Part shown: positions 54,919-63,135 of the stretch, piece by piece
Layout: each line of letters opens with the position of its first letter
Numbering within the stretch: position 1 is the first letter of the stretch
DNA from: Lactococcus cremoris subsp. cremoris NBRC 100676
GTDB lineage: Bacteria; Bacillota; Bacilli; Lactobacillales; Streptococcaceae
Assembly (NCBI RefSeq): GCF_001591705.1
Contig: NZ_BCVK01000004.1
Location: 1 to 64,000, forward strand
Length of the DNA: 64,000 nt
Reading direction: 5' to 3'
The notes under the pieces: generated by a model
The model's input: the letters and a program-made list of their open reading frames with translations, nothing else
What the model was told of the DNA's origin: nothing
The model's database searches: none
Program-made: the position numbers and the translations under genes

Positions 54919-56759
54919 AGTTTTCTCCTTAGCTCTTTGGTAAATTTATATCCCTCATAACCTTTTAAAAAGCTTTCTTCATATCTTTTAGTATAAAAAT
55001 TATATAGCTTTTTATTTTTAACAAATAACTCGCAAGTTTTTAACTGTTCATCAGCCCAATACAAATATTTTTTATTTCCAGTTTTCTGATAGAGTATTAA
55101 TAAAAAATATGAAATTCCTGATAACCCTTTCTCAAAATCCATTGATTTTGCAAATTTTACATTCATTCCATTTGCTATTTTAATAATCTGCTTTTCATAT
55201 TTTTCAAAATTATAGATCAGCAAAAAGAGTGCCAAACCACTAGAGCCATTTAATATGTAGGGAGAGTAATGTTTCCCAGATAAATGTAAAAATGAATCAC
55301 TTAATTGTGAAAGTAAATATTCAATTTTTTCATTAATTAATTCATTTTTTTCTAAAATTGATAATTTCCACAAATAACCAGTTAAACCATTTAGTCCTAG
55401 ATGTTCAAATTTATTTTCTTTGATAAATGTGACCAAGTTCTTTGGTTCTTCCAAGTACTCTTTAGAAATATGTAAAAAAATATCTGATTTATAAAAATAA
55501 AGTTTTTTAGAAATTTCTAAAGCTTTTTTTGTAGAACTTCCAGTAAATAAATAAATTAATAAGTCAGAAATATTTGTTTCAACTTCAAATCTCTCAAAGA
55601 TTTTAGCAGCTAAAATAATCGTTTCTTCAAGGCTTCTTTCTTGCTGATTGAACACATTTAATTGCCCAATTAGAAATAAAATCAGCTGACCAACTTTTCT
55701 TAGGTCTTTTTCCGTTTCCGTCAATTTTGACCAAATTTTTAAATAGAATCCTTTTGTTTTTGCAGTAACTTTTTCCAATTCATTAAACTTATGAGCAGAT
55801 TCTAAATCAATAAAATGAATTTTATAAGCTTTGTCAATCAAAAAGTTATCGGGGTGAATATCATCTAAAATTACCATTTTATGATGTGCTTCTCCCAAAA
55901 TTTCAATTAATTGTTTAATAATTTTTGAAAAAATCACTAATTTATTCTCAGTCAGATTATCAAATAAGGAAAATTTGCTTTGAAATTCTCTAAGTGTTTG
56001 TCCATCAATAAACTTATAAACATAATAATGATTAATCCAAGCAGAAAATTTTTCAATTGGTTGTAAAAAATCAGCTGAATTTAACAGCTCACTCATAAAA
56101 AATTCGTTTTCGCGTAATTCTTCTGATTTTAAATTCACAAAAGTTAATATATTGGCCCGACTTTCTTTTACAATTATTTTTTGATTTTTTACAGTTCCAA
56201 AATAAATGTTTCCTCCATTATTTTGTCGGATAATTTTCGTCAAATCTAAATCATTTAACCTATTTTTTTCATTCATTTCCTTATTTTCTTGATAAAAGGG
56301 GTCAGATATCCAAGCCGGTAAATCAAAATACGTTTTTTGAAAGTCTTCCCAAATTTTCCCATTTTTTACGATTGTACATTCATCTATATTTTGAAAAAAA
56401 CCAAATCGATAAAAAACCGTTTTAGAATTATTAAAATTTCTATCGCTTAAGATATAGACCCCCTCAAATTTGACTAAAATCTCTGATAAATCCACTAAAA
56501 TCCTCTCAGTAGCCTTTATATTTTCAGGATAAATGGTAAATAATTTTCCACTTTCTGCTGGAGCTGCAGTTTTAGAAATATTTTCGATAAAATCCTCACG
56601 AGTTGATAGATATTTATAAAATACTTCTTGTTTTGACAAAAAATTTGTTGCTAATCCAAAAACTTCTTCATAACTTTCAATTGTCGCAGATACGTGAATT
56701 TTAAATCCATATTTTGGAAGTTTATAACTTTCTGTTGTGAAATAAGTAAATTTTCCCAT
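54915..56759 (-). CDS. LanKC-like class III lanthipeptide synthetase, short
   Basis: 614 residues. Residues 1-170 match the LanKC lyase part (KLPKYGFKIHVSATIESYEEV; VFYKYLSTRE). A protein-kinase-like domain (about 175-395) shows K198 in IIVKES, the catalytic loop DDIHPDNFLI with D300 and N305, and FIDLE with D318. A C-terminal LanC-like helical part (about 445-614) has GSSGLALFLL and GLSGISYFLLILYQKTG repeats but none of the Cys/Cys/His zinc ligands. Typical LanKC are some 850-900 residues, so the cyclase part is short. AAGGA precedes the ATG. It would phosphorylate and eliminate Ser/Thr of the peptide encoded just upstream. Confidence 0.78.
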   Translation of the reverse strand: MGKFTYFTTESYKLPKYGFKIHVSATIESYEEVFGLATNFLSKQEVFYKYLSTREDFIENISKTAAPAESGKLFTIYPENIKATERILVDLSEILVKFEGVYILSDRNFNNSKTVFYRFGFFQNIDECTIVKNGKIWEDFQKTYFDLPAWISDPFYQENKEMNEKNRLNDLDLTKIIRQNNGGNIYFGTVKNQKIIVKESRANILTFVNLKSEELRENEFFMSELLNSADFLQPIEKFSAWINHYYVYKFIDGQTLREFQSKFSLFDNLTENKLVIFSKIIKQLIEILGEAHHKMVILDDIHPDNFLIDKAYKIHFIDLESAHKFNELEKVTAKTKGFYLKIWSKLTETEKDLRKVGQLILFLIGQLNVFNQQERSLEETIILAAKIFERFEVETNISDLLIYLFTGSSTKKALEISKKLYFYKSDIFLHISKEYLEEPKNLVTFIKENKFEHLGLNGLTGYLWKLSILEKNELINEKIEYLLSQLSDSFLHLSGKHYSPYILNGSSGLALFLLIYNFEKYEKQIIKIANGMNVKFAKSMDFEKGLSGISYFLLILYQKTGNKKYLYWADEQLKTCELFVKNKKLYNFYTKRYEESFLKGYEGYKFTKELRRKL

Positions 56760-56779
56760 AGTTGTTCCTTATAATAAAA

Positions 56780-56800
56780 CCCAAACCTAAAAAGGTCGGG
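56780..56800 (-). terminator. Leaky hairpin between peptide gene and LanKC
   Basis: On the minus strand CCCGACC and GGTTTGGG form an imperfect stem with loop TTTTTA, followed by TTTTAT. Such partial terminators often sit between a RiPP precursor gene and the enzyme gene and give excess precursor mRNA. Confidence 0.55.
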
Positions 56801-56810
56801 TACACTTAGA

Positions 56811-56909
56811 TTAAACTTCCACAATAGGACAATAAAAGGTAATATTAACATCTTCTTCATTTTCAACTTCTTTAGGAAGAAGATTAAGCTCAATCACTTG
56901 TTCTTTCAT
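56811..56909 (-). CDS. Candidate lanthipeptide precursor, 32 residues
   Basis: An ORF too short for usual gene calling, with an excellent ribosome site (AAGGAGG, eight bases before ATG at 56909), stop at 56811. The N-terminal part MKEQVIELNLLPKEVE is leader-like: the IELNLL helix resembles class III recognition motifs of the I-x-L/L-D-L-Q kind. An acidic NEEDV stretch follows. The end reads NITFYCPIVEV. It contains a single Thr (24) and a single Cys (27), and no Ser, so one methyllanthionine ring T-x-x-C is the only possible one. It lies 51 bp before the LanKC-like gene. Confidence 0.7.
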   Translation of the reverse strand: MKEQVIELNLLPKEVENEEDVNITFYCPIVEV

Positions 56910-56992
56910 TTTGAAAACCTCCTTAATTTAATAAATTTATTTTACTGCAAAAAAATATCGATTTTTATCATTTCCTATATATAATAAAAAAA

Positions 56993-57832
56993 TCACAACT
57001 TTTGCTGCAATTTTTTTATTTCTTCGCGATAAATTTTTGCTTTTTCTGGCATAAAGAACGCTTCATAAGTTTTTGCAATACGTTTTAAAATGGTAATCGT
57101 GGCTTGAATATTACCCGACATTTCATACAAATCTGCTTCTTGTATTGCATATGAAATTCCGATTTCGATATTTCCAATCTGGGGAATCCGGACCTTAAAC
57201 TGCTCTAAATAATTTTTCACTTTTTCAGTTTGATTATTATGCGACAAAATATAGATTGCATTTCTCAAAATCATCAGAATTAAATTATTATCTAAATTAT
57301 TTTGCTCTAAAATATTATCCAAATAAAAAACAATGGATTTATTATCAAGTTGCGTTAAGGCAATCGCAAAAAATCGAAGATTTGAGGGTTTCCATTCTTC
57401 TATTTCGTAAAAATAATTTTCTAAGATCTCCTGTTCAATTGTCGTCAGACTTTTAACTTTCCCATAATTAATCAGCATAGATTTTAGTGCAATTGCATTT
57501 AATTGATGCTGTCTTTCATTCGTTTTTCGATATATTTTTCGTTCATTTTCATACAATTTGACTAATTCATCAATTTTCCCAGCCTGTTCTAACCTTCCAG
57601 CTTGCTCAAATAAGAGTGATGAAGCATCATTTGTTAAAATTGCCGAAAATTCATCGATTGAAATATCAATATTTTTAATCAAAGCAAAGAACTTGCCAGT
57701 TGTTAAATCACCCTTTCCACGTTCAAAATGCGAAAGTTGTGAAATTGATATAACTCCTTCACTTGCTTTTTCTAATGACAGTCCTTTTTCTTGTCTTAGT
57801 TCTCGAAAGATCTTTCCAATTTCTTTATCCAT
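56993..57832 (-). CDS. Rgg-family transcriptional regulator
   Basis: 279 residues. N-terminal HTH_3 (GKIFRELRQEKGLSLEKASEGVISISQLSHFERGKGDLTTGKFFALI, about 6-52) and a C-terminal tetratricopeptide-like helical domain typical of Rgg/MutR proteins. Rgg proteins bind small hydrophobic peptides and control peptide and bacteriocin genes. It is the first gene of the RiPP locus, 83 bp upstream of the precursor gene, on the same strand. Its own ATG lacks a ribosome site: TGATATAAT ends six bases before it, so the mRNA is predicted leaderless. Confidence 0.85.
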   Translation of the reverse strand: MDKEIGKIFRELRQEKGLSLEKASEGVISISQLSHFERGKGDLTTGKFFALIKNIDISIDEFSAILTNDASSLLFEQAGRLEQAGKIDELVKLYENERKIYRKTNERQHQLNAIALKSMLINYGKVKSLTTIEQEILENYFYEIEEWKPSNLRFFAIALTQLDNKSIVFYLDNILEQNNLDNNLILMILRNAIYILSHNNQTEKVKNYLEQFKVRIPQIGNIEIGISYAIQEADLYEMSGNIQATITILKRIAKTYEAFFMPEKAKIYREEIKKLQQKL

Positions 57833-57883
57833 AAAATTATTATATCAGAGAATTCAAAAAATTGAACAAAATCATTTGTTTTT

Positions 57884-57909
57884 TTACTGACAGAAATTCC
57901 TGTCAGTAA
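57884..57909. terminator. Perfect TTACTGACAG inverted pair
   Basis: TTACTGACAG (57884-57893) and CTGTCAGTAA (57900-57909) with a 6-base loop, next to the stop of the UDG-like gene. A model example of the repeat as a terminator stem. Confidence 0.88.
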
Positions 57910-57910
57910 T

Positions 57911-58648
57911 TTACATCATCTTTTTAATTTCCCTCAAACACTTTTGCACAAAGAGGTCAGCCATTCCACCAAAATAAGTGCCTTGGAAATTGCGACCGTT
58001 GATGACGATTAATTTTTTATCAAGTCGATAAGCCCGAACATACTTGGCCGATTTTCCTAGCTCTTCTTCGTTGAAAATTTCTTCGATTTCGGTTCCTGCA
58101 TTTTTAAGTAAAATTTTTAAATTACTTACTGACAGACTGGTCAACAAAATATCAGGCTTTAAAATCTGCATAATTTGTGGAAATTTCATTACGAATTGAG
58201 ATTGTTGACTTTTGGTTAAATTCGGCCAGACTGGCTCTGTTGGAATTGGTGTAAACAAGTCAATATGCAAGGCTCGGTTAATTTGATTTTCAGACTGTTT
58301 GTAAGCTGCATCAAAAATTGGAAAAAATTTTGCTAACTGATTGAACCAAGAACTGGGATTATATTCAAAATATTGATTAAGATTTGACTTGTAAATTTCC
58401 AGATTTACTGACGAAAGTTCTGTCAGTAATTTTTCAAAACGTTGATTTTCACCAAATTCGGCATAAGATGCATTTTTACTGACGGTCAGTATTTTTAAGT
58501 CCGATTTTTCATAGGCTGGTAAATCTCCGAACCATAAAAGTGGCATGCTGTTCGGAATTAAGACCTCAGCACTTTCGGGATTTACTTTTAATTCTTCAAA
58601 ATCTAACCAAATATCCAAAATCAAATCATTCAATTCATTCTCATTCAT
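57911..58648 (-). CDS. Uracil-DNA glycosylase-like superfamily protein
   Basis: 245 residues. LLWFGDLPAYEKSDLKILTVSKNASYAEFG (about 39-68) resembles the UDG-fold start (P-x-x-x-G, then TVG-NPS-EF), and a late segment RLDKKLIVINGRNFQGTYFGGM could hold the C-terminal loop. Activity on uracil cannot be claimed: the key Asn/His residues are not clear to me. The gene's start overlaps recG's last bases (58648), so it is probably coupled to recG. TTACTGACAG copies occur at 58126 and 58420, plus near copies. Confidence 0.55.
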   Translation of the reverse strand: MNENELNDLILDIWLDFEELKVNPESAEVLIPNSMPLLWFGDLPAYEKSDLKILTVSKNASYAEFGENQRFEKLLTELSSVNLEIYKSNLNQYFEYNPSSWFNQLAKFFPIFDAAYKQSENQINRALHIDLFTPIPTEPVWPNLTKSQQSQFVMKFPQIMQILKPDILLTSLSVSNLKILLKNAGTEIEEIFNEEELGKSAKYVRAYRLDKKLIVINGRNFQGTYFGGMADLFVQKCLREIKKMM

Positions 58649-60648
58649 CAGTCAAATCCACCCTCAACGTTCACTTGCGCAATCAAATCAGGAAACTCGT
58701 CTGCCTTTTTAAAAATTTCAACTGCTTCTTGTCTGGCTACTTCTAAAATATTATAATCATTGACCAAATCTGCCGCAATAAATTCTGGAAGTCCTGATTG
58801 ACGAAGTCCAAAAATTTCCCCAGAACCACGCATTTTCAAATCTTCTTCGGCTAAAACGAAACCATTTTGCGTCTCTGTCATAATTTTCATCCGTTGTTTT
58901 CCTGAATCCGACTTAGGATTTGCCACTAAAATGGCGTAAGATTTTTTTGTTCCCCGACCAACACGTCCTCGTAACTGATGAAGTTGTGATAGTCCAAAAC
59001 GGTCAGCATCCATAATGACCATGATGGTTGCATTAGGCACGTCAACCCCTACTTCGATTACAGTAGTTGACACTAAAATATCCAATTTTTTAGCCTTAAA
59101 TTCTTGCATAATTTGGTCTTTTTCATCATTTTTCATTTTTCCATGTAAAAGCCCAATTTTGGCAAATAAACCAAAGTAGTCATTTAATTCCGCAAATAAG
59201 GCTTCTGCATTTTTCAGGTCTAGGGTTTCGCTCTCCTCAATCAATGGTGAAATAAAGTAGACTTGAGAATCATTAGCAACCTCACCTTTTACCCAACTTA
59301 AAACTTCAGAAAACTGTTCATGTTTAACCCATCTTGTGGTAATGGGTTGACGCCCCTTTGGCAGTTCATCAATAATTGAAACATCCATATCTCCAAAAGC
59401 CGTAATCGCAAGCGTTCTTGGAATTGGCGTTGCCGTCATCATTAATACATCTGGATTTTGCCCTTTTTCCCGCAAAATTTTCCGCTGATTGACCCCAAAA
59501 CGGTGTTGTTCATCTGTAATCACTAGACCTAAGTTATAAAAATCAACTCCTTCTTGAATCAACGCATGCGTTCCCACTACCATGTGCGTATGCCCACTAG
59601 CTAAATCAGCTAATATTTTCCGTCTTTCAGCTGCTTTTAAGCCTGAAACTAATAGTGAGATTTGCAACTCAGGAAAGAGTGCCTGTAAATTTGCAAAATG
59701 CTGACGAGCCAAAATTTCCGTTGGAACCATGATTGCTGCTTGAAAATTTGCCAGACAAGCCGCATACATTGAAAGCGAAGCGACAACTGTCTTACCAGAT
59801 CCCACATCACCTTGCAAAAGCCGATTCATGTGGTAAGGAGATTTCATGTCATCCAGAATCTCGGTCAAAGCCCGGGATTGGCCACCAGTCAATTCAAAAG
59901 GTAAGTCCGAAATTTTTTTATCAATTTCTTCTTGCTCAAATATAACTTGTAAACCTGCTCGTCCTGATTTTTCTTTATTTTTCAGTGCCTGCAATTTCAA
60001 CTGAAACATGAATAATTCTTCAAATTTTACACGTCGCAATGCCTGCTTATGAGCTTCCATATCTTCTGGAAAATGCATGGCCAAAACGGCTTCTTGCCTG
60101 TTCATCAGACGATATTTTTCTATCAAAAATTCTGGTAAGTTCTCAGGTAATTCTGACAGAAGCCCTGATTCAAAAACTTGATGAATCACTTTGACCAATT
60201 GACTTTGTTTCATACCCGCTGTCAAATGATAAACAGGTTCTAATCCATCGTCCACCTGAGCCACAACTTTCATTCCCATCAGTTGTTGCTTTGCCTGTTC
60301 CCATTTTCCATAAACCGCAATTTCTTTTCCAACCTCCACTTTATTAGCCAAATAGGGTTGATTAAAAAAACTGACAGCAACGACGGCTTCACCTTCTTTA
60401 ATTTTAAATGAAAGTCGATTACGTTTAAATCCGTAATACTGAACATTGGCTGGGGTCACTACCGTTCCAATAATCGTTGCTTTTTCTCCGTCAACAAGCT
60501 CAAAAACCGAACGACTTGCGAAATCTTCATAACGAAAAGGGAAATAAAGCAGTAAATCTTGAACTGTGAAAATTCCTAACTTATGGAAATTTTCCACAGA
60601 CTTTGGCCCCACACCTTTTAAAAATTGCACTGAATCTGTTAATTTCAT
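58648..60648 (-). CDS. recG: ATP-dependent DNA helicase RecG
   Basis: 666 residues. Wedge OB-domain N-terminus (MKLTDSVQFLKGVGPKSVENFHKLG), helicase motor with Walker A GDVGSGKTVVA (about 285), DEQHRFG, TATPIPRTLA and QLRGRVGRG. Reverses stalled forks and handles branched DNA. ATG at 60648 rather than the open frame from 60693: TGGTATAAT ends six bases before it, and no ribosome site exists, so a leaderless message is predicted. Confidence 0.95.
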   Translation of the reverse strand: MKLTDSVQFLKGVGPKSVENFHKLGIFTVQDLLLYFPFRYEDFASRSVFELVDGEKATIIGTVVTPANVQYYGFKRNRLSFKIKEGEAVVAVSFFNQPYLANKVEVGKEIAVYGKWEQAKQQLMGMKVVAQVDDGLEPVYHLTAGMKQSQLVKVIHQVFESGLLSELPENLPEFLIEKYRLMNRQEAVLAMHFPEDMEAHKQALRRVKFEELFMFQLKLQALKNKEKSGRAGLQVIFEQEEIDKKISDLPFELTGGQSRALTEILDDMKSPYHMNRLLQGDVGSGKTVVASLSMYAACLANFQAAIMVPTEILARQHFANLQALFPELQISLLVSGLKAAERRKILADLASGHTHMVVGTHALIQEGVDFYNLGLVITDEQHRFGVNQRKILREKGQNPDVLMMTATPIPRTLAITAFGDMDVSIIDELPKGRQPITTRWVKHEQFSEVLSWVKGEVANDSQVYFISPLIEESETLDLKNAEALFAELNDYFGLFAKIGLLHGKMKNDEKDQIMQEFKAKKLDILVSTTVIEVGVDVPNATIMVIMDADRFGLSQLHQLRGRVGRGTKKSYAILVANPKSDSGKQRMKIMTETQNGFVLAEEDLKMRGSGEIFGLRQSGLPEFIAADLVNDYNILEVARQEAVEIFKKADEFPDLIAQVNVEGGFD

Positions 60649-60700
60649 ACTTTTATTATACCAAGATATAAGGCTAAATGCTTCAAAAATCAAATATAAT

Positions 60701-60754
60701 TTACTGACAGAGTATTTTATCAGTAAATTTTGCTGATAAATTCTCTGTCAGTAA
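60701..60754. repeat. Nested inverted TTACTGACAG repeats upstream of recG
   Basis: Outer arms TTACTGACAGAG and CTCTGTCAGTAA, inner arms TATCAG and CTGATA, giving a long nested stem between recG and the PhnA-type gene. Confidence 0.8.
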
Positions 60755-60760
60755 AAAAAA

Positions 60761-60782
60761 TAATCAGAAAATTTTCTGATTA
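60761..60782 (-). terminator. Terminator of the PhnA-type gene
   Basis: TAATCAGAAAA and TTTTCTGATTA, a perfect palindrome, followed on the minus strand by a T-run. Confidence 0.85.
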
Positions 60783-60786
60783 CTTT

Positions 60787-61131
60787 TTATGCTTTTTTAA
60801 CAACCGAACCCTTCAAACTAATCGCTCCAAATCCTGGAATTTTTGAATCAATAAAATGTTCATTTTTCCCTTCTGGATTGATACGAATGTTTTTCACTTT
60901 TGTACCCTGTTTAATTGGTTTTGGCATTCCTTTAACCGGCAAATCTTGTACAATGACAAGATCATCCCCAGTTTCTAACTCATTTCCTAGACTATCAAGG
61001 ACAATAAATTTTCCAGCTGCTTCAATTTCTTCAAGCGTAAATTCATTCCCACATTCAGAACAGCCAAAGCTCGTATCTGATAATTCATAAGTATATTCAC
61101 TTGAGCAATGAATACATTTTGGTGTCTCCAT
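60787..61131 (-). CDS. PhnA/YjdM-type zinc-ribbon protein
   Basis: 114 residues. An N-terminal zinc ribbon (CIHCSSEYTYELSD, then GCSECGNEF) and the conserved body LDSLGNELETGDDLVIVQDLPVKG, ending in KIPGFGAISLKGSVVKKA, match the YjdM/PhnA family. Named for phosphonate use but without phosphonate genes nearby; the real role is unknown. GGAG site before the ATG at 61131. Confidence 0.88.
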   Translation of the reverse strand: METPKCIHCSSEYTYELSDTSFGCSECGNEFTLEEIEAAGKFIVLDSLGNELETGDDLVIVQDLPVKGMPKPIKQGTKVKNIRINPEGKNEHFIDSKIPGFGAISLKGSVVKKA

Positions 61132-61153
61132 TTTTTCTCCTTTATAAAATAAA

Positions 61154-61179
61154 AAAACCAGCCCGAAGACTGGTTTTTA
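61154..61179 (-). terminator. gap terminator
   Basis: AAAAACCAG and CTGGTTTTT form the stem around CCCGAAGA, just beyond the gap stop. Confidence 0.9.
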
Positions 61180-61198
61180 TACCGTTAAAATCGGAAAA

Positions 61199-62209
61199 TT
61201 ATTTAGCGATTTTAGCGAAGTATGCAAGTGTACGAACAAGGTTTGAAGTGTATGACATTTCGTTATCGTACCAAGATACAGTTTTAACAAGTTGAGCTCC
61301 GTTAGCTGAAGTAACTTCAGTTTGAGTAGCATCAAAGAGTGAAGAGTTTGAGATACCAACGATATCAGATGAAACGATTTGGTCTTCGTTGTAACCAAAT
61401 GATTCATTTGAAGCAGCTTTCATAGCTGCGTTGATTTCGTCAACTGTAACTTCTTTATCAAGGATAGTAACAAGTTCAGTCAATGAACCAGTTGGAACTG
61501 GTACACGTTGAGCATGTCCTTGAAGTTTACCTTGAAGTTCTGGCAACACAAGACCGATAGCTTTAGCAGCACCTGTTGAGTTAGGTACGATGTTTTCAGC
61601 TGCAGCACGTGCGCGACGGAAATCTCCACCACGGTGTGGGCCATCAAGAGTCATTTGGTCACCAGTGTAACCGTGAACTGTAGTCATTGTACCAACTTTG
61701 ATACCGAATTGTTTGTTCAAAGTATCAGCCATTGGAGCAAGACAGTTAGTTGTACATGAACCAGCTGAAATTACTGTTTCAGTTCCATCAAGTACTTCGT
61801 GGTTAGTGTTGAAAACGATTGTTTTAACATCTGATCCACCAGGTGCAGTGATAACAACTTTCTTAGCACCGTTAGCGTGCAAGTGTTGTTCAGCTTTTTC
61901 TTTAGTTGCGAAGAAACCAGTTGCTTCAAGAACGATTTCTGCACCAACTTCAGCCCAGTTGATGTTAGCTGGGTTAGATTCAGCAGTAACTTTAACGAAT
62001 TTACCGTTAACTTCAAAACCACCATCTTTAACTTCAACTTTACCATCAAAACGACCTTGAGTTGTATCGTATTTAAGCAAGTGAGCAAGCATTGCTGGAT
62101 CTGTCAAGTCGTTGATTGCAACAACTTCAACACCTTCAACATTTTGAATACGACGGAAAGCAAGACGACCGATACGACCGAAACCGTTAATACCAACTTT
62201 AACTACCAT
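61199..62209 (-). CDS. gap: Glyceraldehyde-3-phosphate dehydrogenase
   Basis: 336 residues. NAD-binding [16 protein letters not shown] at the start and catalytic Cys in [13 protein letters not shown] (about 148-160). Glycolytic oxidation of glyceraldehyde 3-phosphate. Strongly codon-biased compared with its neighbours (GGT, GTA, AAC-type choices), as expected for a very highly expressed gene. AGGAGG site before the ATG. A cre-like core (AGAAAGCGCTCTAC, 62337-62350, two mismatches) is upstream. Confidence 0.97.
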   Translation of the reverse strand: MVVKVGINGFGRIGRLAFRRIQNVEGVEVVAINDLTDPAMLAHLLKYDTTQGRFDGKVEVKDGGFEVNGKFVKVTAESNPANINWAEVGAEIVLEATGFFATKEKAEQHLHANGAKKVVITAPGGSDVKTIVFNTNHEVLDGTETVISAGSCTTNCLAPMADTLNKQFGIKVGTMTTVHGYTGDQMTLDGPHRGGDFRRARAAAENIVPNSTGAAKAIGLVLPELQGKLQGHAQRVPVPTGSLTELVTILDKEVTVDEINAAMKAASNESFGYNEDQIVSSDIVGISNSSLFDATQTEVTSANGAQLVKTVSWYDNEMSYTSNLVRTLAYFAKIAK

Positions 62210-62449
62210 TAGTAGTTTCCTCCTTATAGGGATTAGATTTTATAAAAGGCAAACCTTTTAAATTGACTAAGTTAACAATTTAACTTACTCTTTTATTTTA
62301 ACACTTTTTTTAAAATTTGCAAACATAAACTACCTTAGAAAGCGCTCTACAAAAGCAAATGAACTCCCCTTCTCCTGAAAGCGGTTAACATTAAAAAAGC
62401 TAATACTTTTGGCAATAATCTTTGACTTTCCACCTAAAAATATGACTAA

Positions 62450-62482
62450 AAAAATTACTGAGCAGGCTGTCAGTAATTTTTA
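62450..62482. terminator. TTACTGA terminator of the DUF536 gene
   Basis: ATTACTGA and TCAGTAAT with A/T-runs; one arm is an exact CTGTCAGTAA (62467-62476). Confidence 0.8.
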
Positions 62483-62485
62483 TTC

Positions 62486-62998
62486 TTATTTTTTTCCAAA
62501 TAAGCGCCCAAAAAAGCCTTTATTTTCCGTTGTTTTCAACTGTTCTTGTAAATCAGTGAAAAATTGATTTTGATCTGTCAAAGCTTTTTCCATTAATTCT
62601 TGCTGTTTTTTGATCTGTTCATCTTTTTCAGCGATTTGTGCATCTTTAACATTTATTTGTTGATCTTTAGAGATAAGTTGACTATTCAAACGCTCAATCT
62701 CAGCGTTTTTGTCTTTCATCAACGCACTAATCATTTCATAAGCTGCAGATGTTGCATCATCTGCTTTAATGGCAATCTCAGAACCTTTGTCAGTATTTTC
62801 TTCTAAAACTTCGGCCTTAGCAGTGACTACTTTTCCATATAAACCTTCAAGTTCATGGATTCCTTCGGCATTGACGACTGTTACATTTTTCTCATTTTTT
62901 TCAACAAATTTAGTATCTAGCGATTTTACCCGTTTATTCATCGCTTGGCGAGTGACTCCAAAAAGCTCTGCCAATTCACTTACTGTTTTAGTTTTCAT
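62486..62998 (-). CDS. DUF536-type HTH/coiled-coil protein
   Basis: 170 residues. N-terminal helix-turn-helix (TVSELAELFGVTRQAMNKRVKSLDTKF, about 4-30), a central region, and a long coiled coil (about 95-155, ERLNSQLISKDQQINVKDAQIAEKDEQIKKQQELM). The basic amphipathic tip GFFGRLFGKK could bind membrane. Proteins of this design are common beside replication genes on lactic acid bacterial plasmids. Here it lies on the chromosome next to gap. TATTAT with TGG before it ends seven bases before the ATG and there is no ribosome site: leaderless is likely. Confidence 0.75.
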   Translation of the reverse strand: MKTKTVSELAELFGVTRQAMNKRVKSLDTKFVEKNEKNVTVVNAEGIHELEGLYGKVVTAKAEVLEENTDKGSEIAIKADDATSAAYEMISALMKDKNAEIERLNSQLISKDQQINVKDAQIAEKDEQIKKQQELMEKALTDQNQFFTDLQEQLKTTENKGFFGRLFGKK

Positions 62999-63135
62999 AT
63001 CATCAATAATACCATATTTTCGGCTAATTATACAGACTTTTGTAAAAATTTTATTTGTATATCGTTAAGAGAATTATTAAAAATATATTATAATTAAATT
63101 ATAATGTAATTTCCCAAAAGAAAGGACTGACAGAT

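Noticed and set aside
62380-62396. cre-like TGAAAGCGGTTAACA upstream of gap
   Set aside because: One base too long between the half-sites and two mismatches to the lactococcal consensus.
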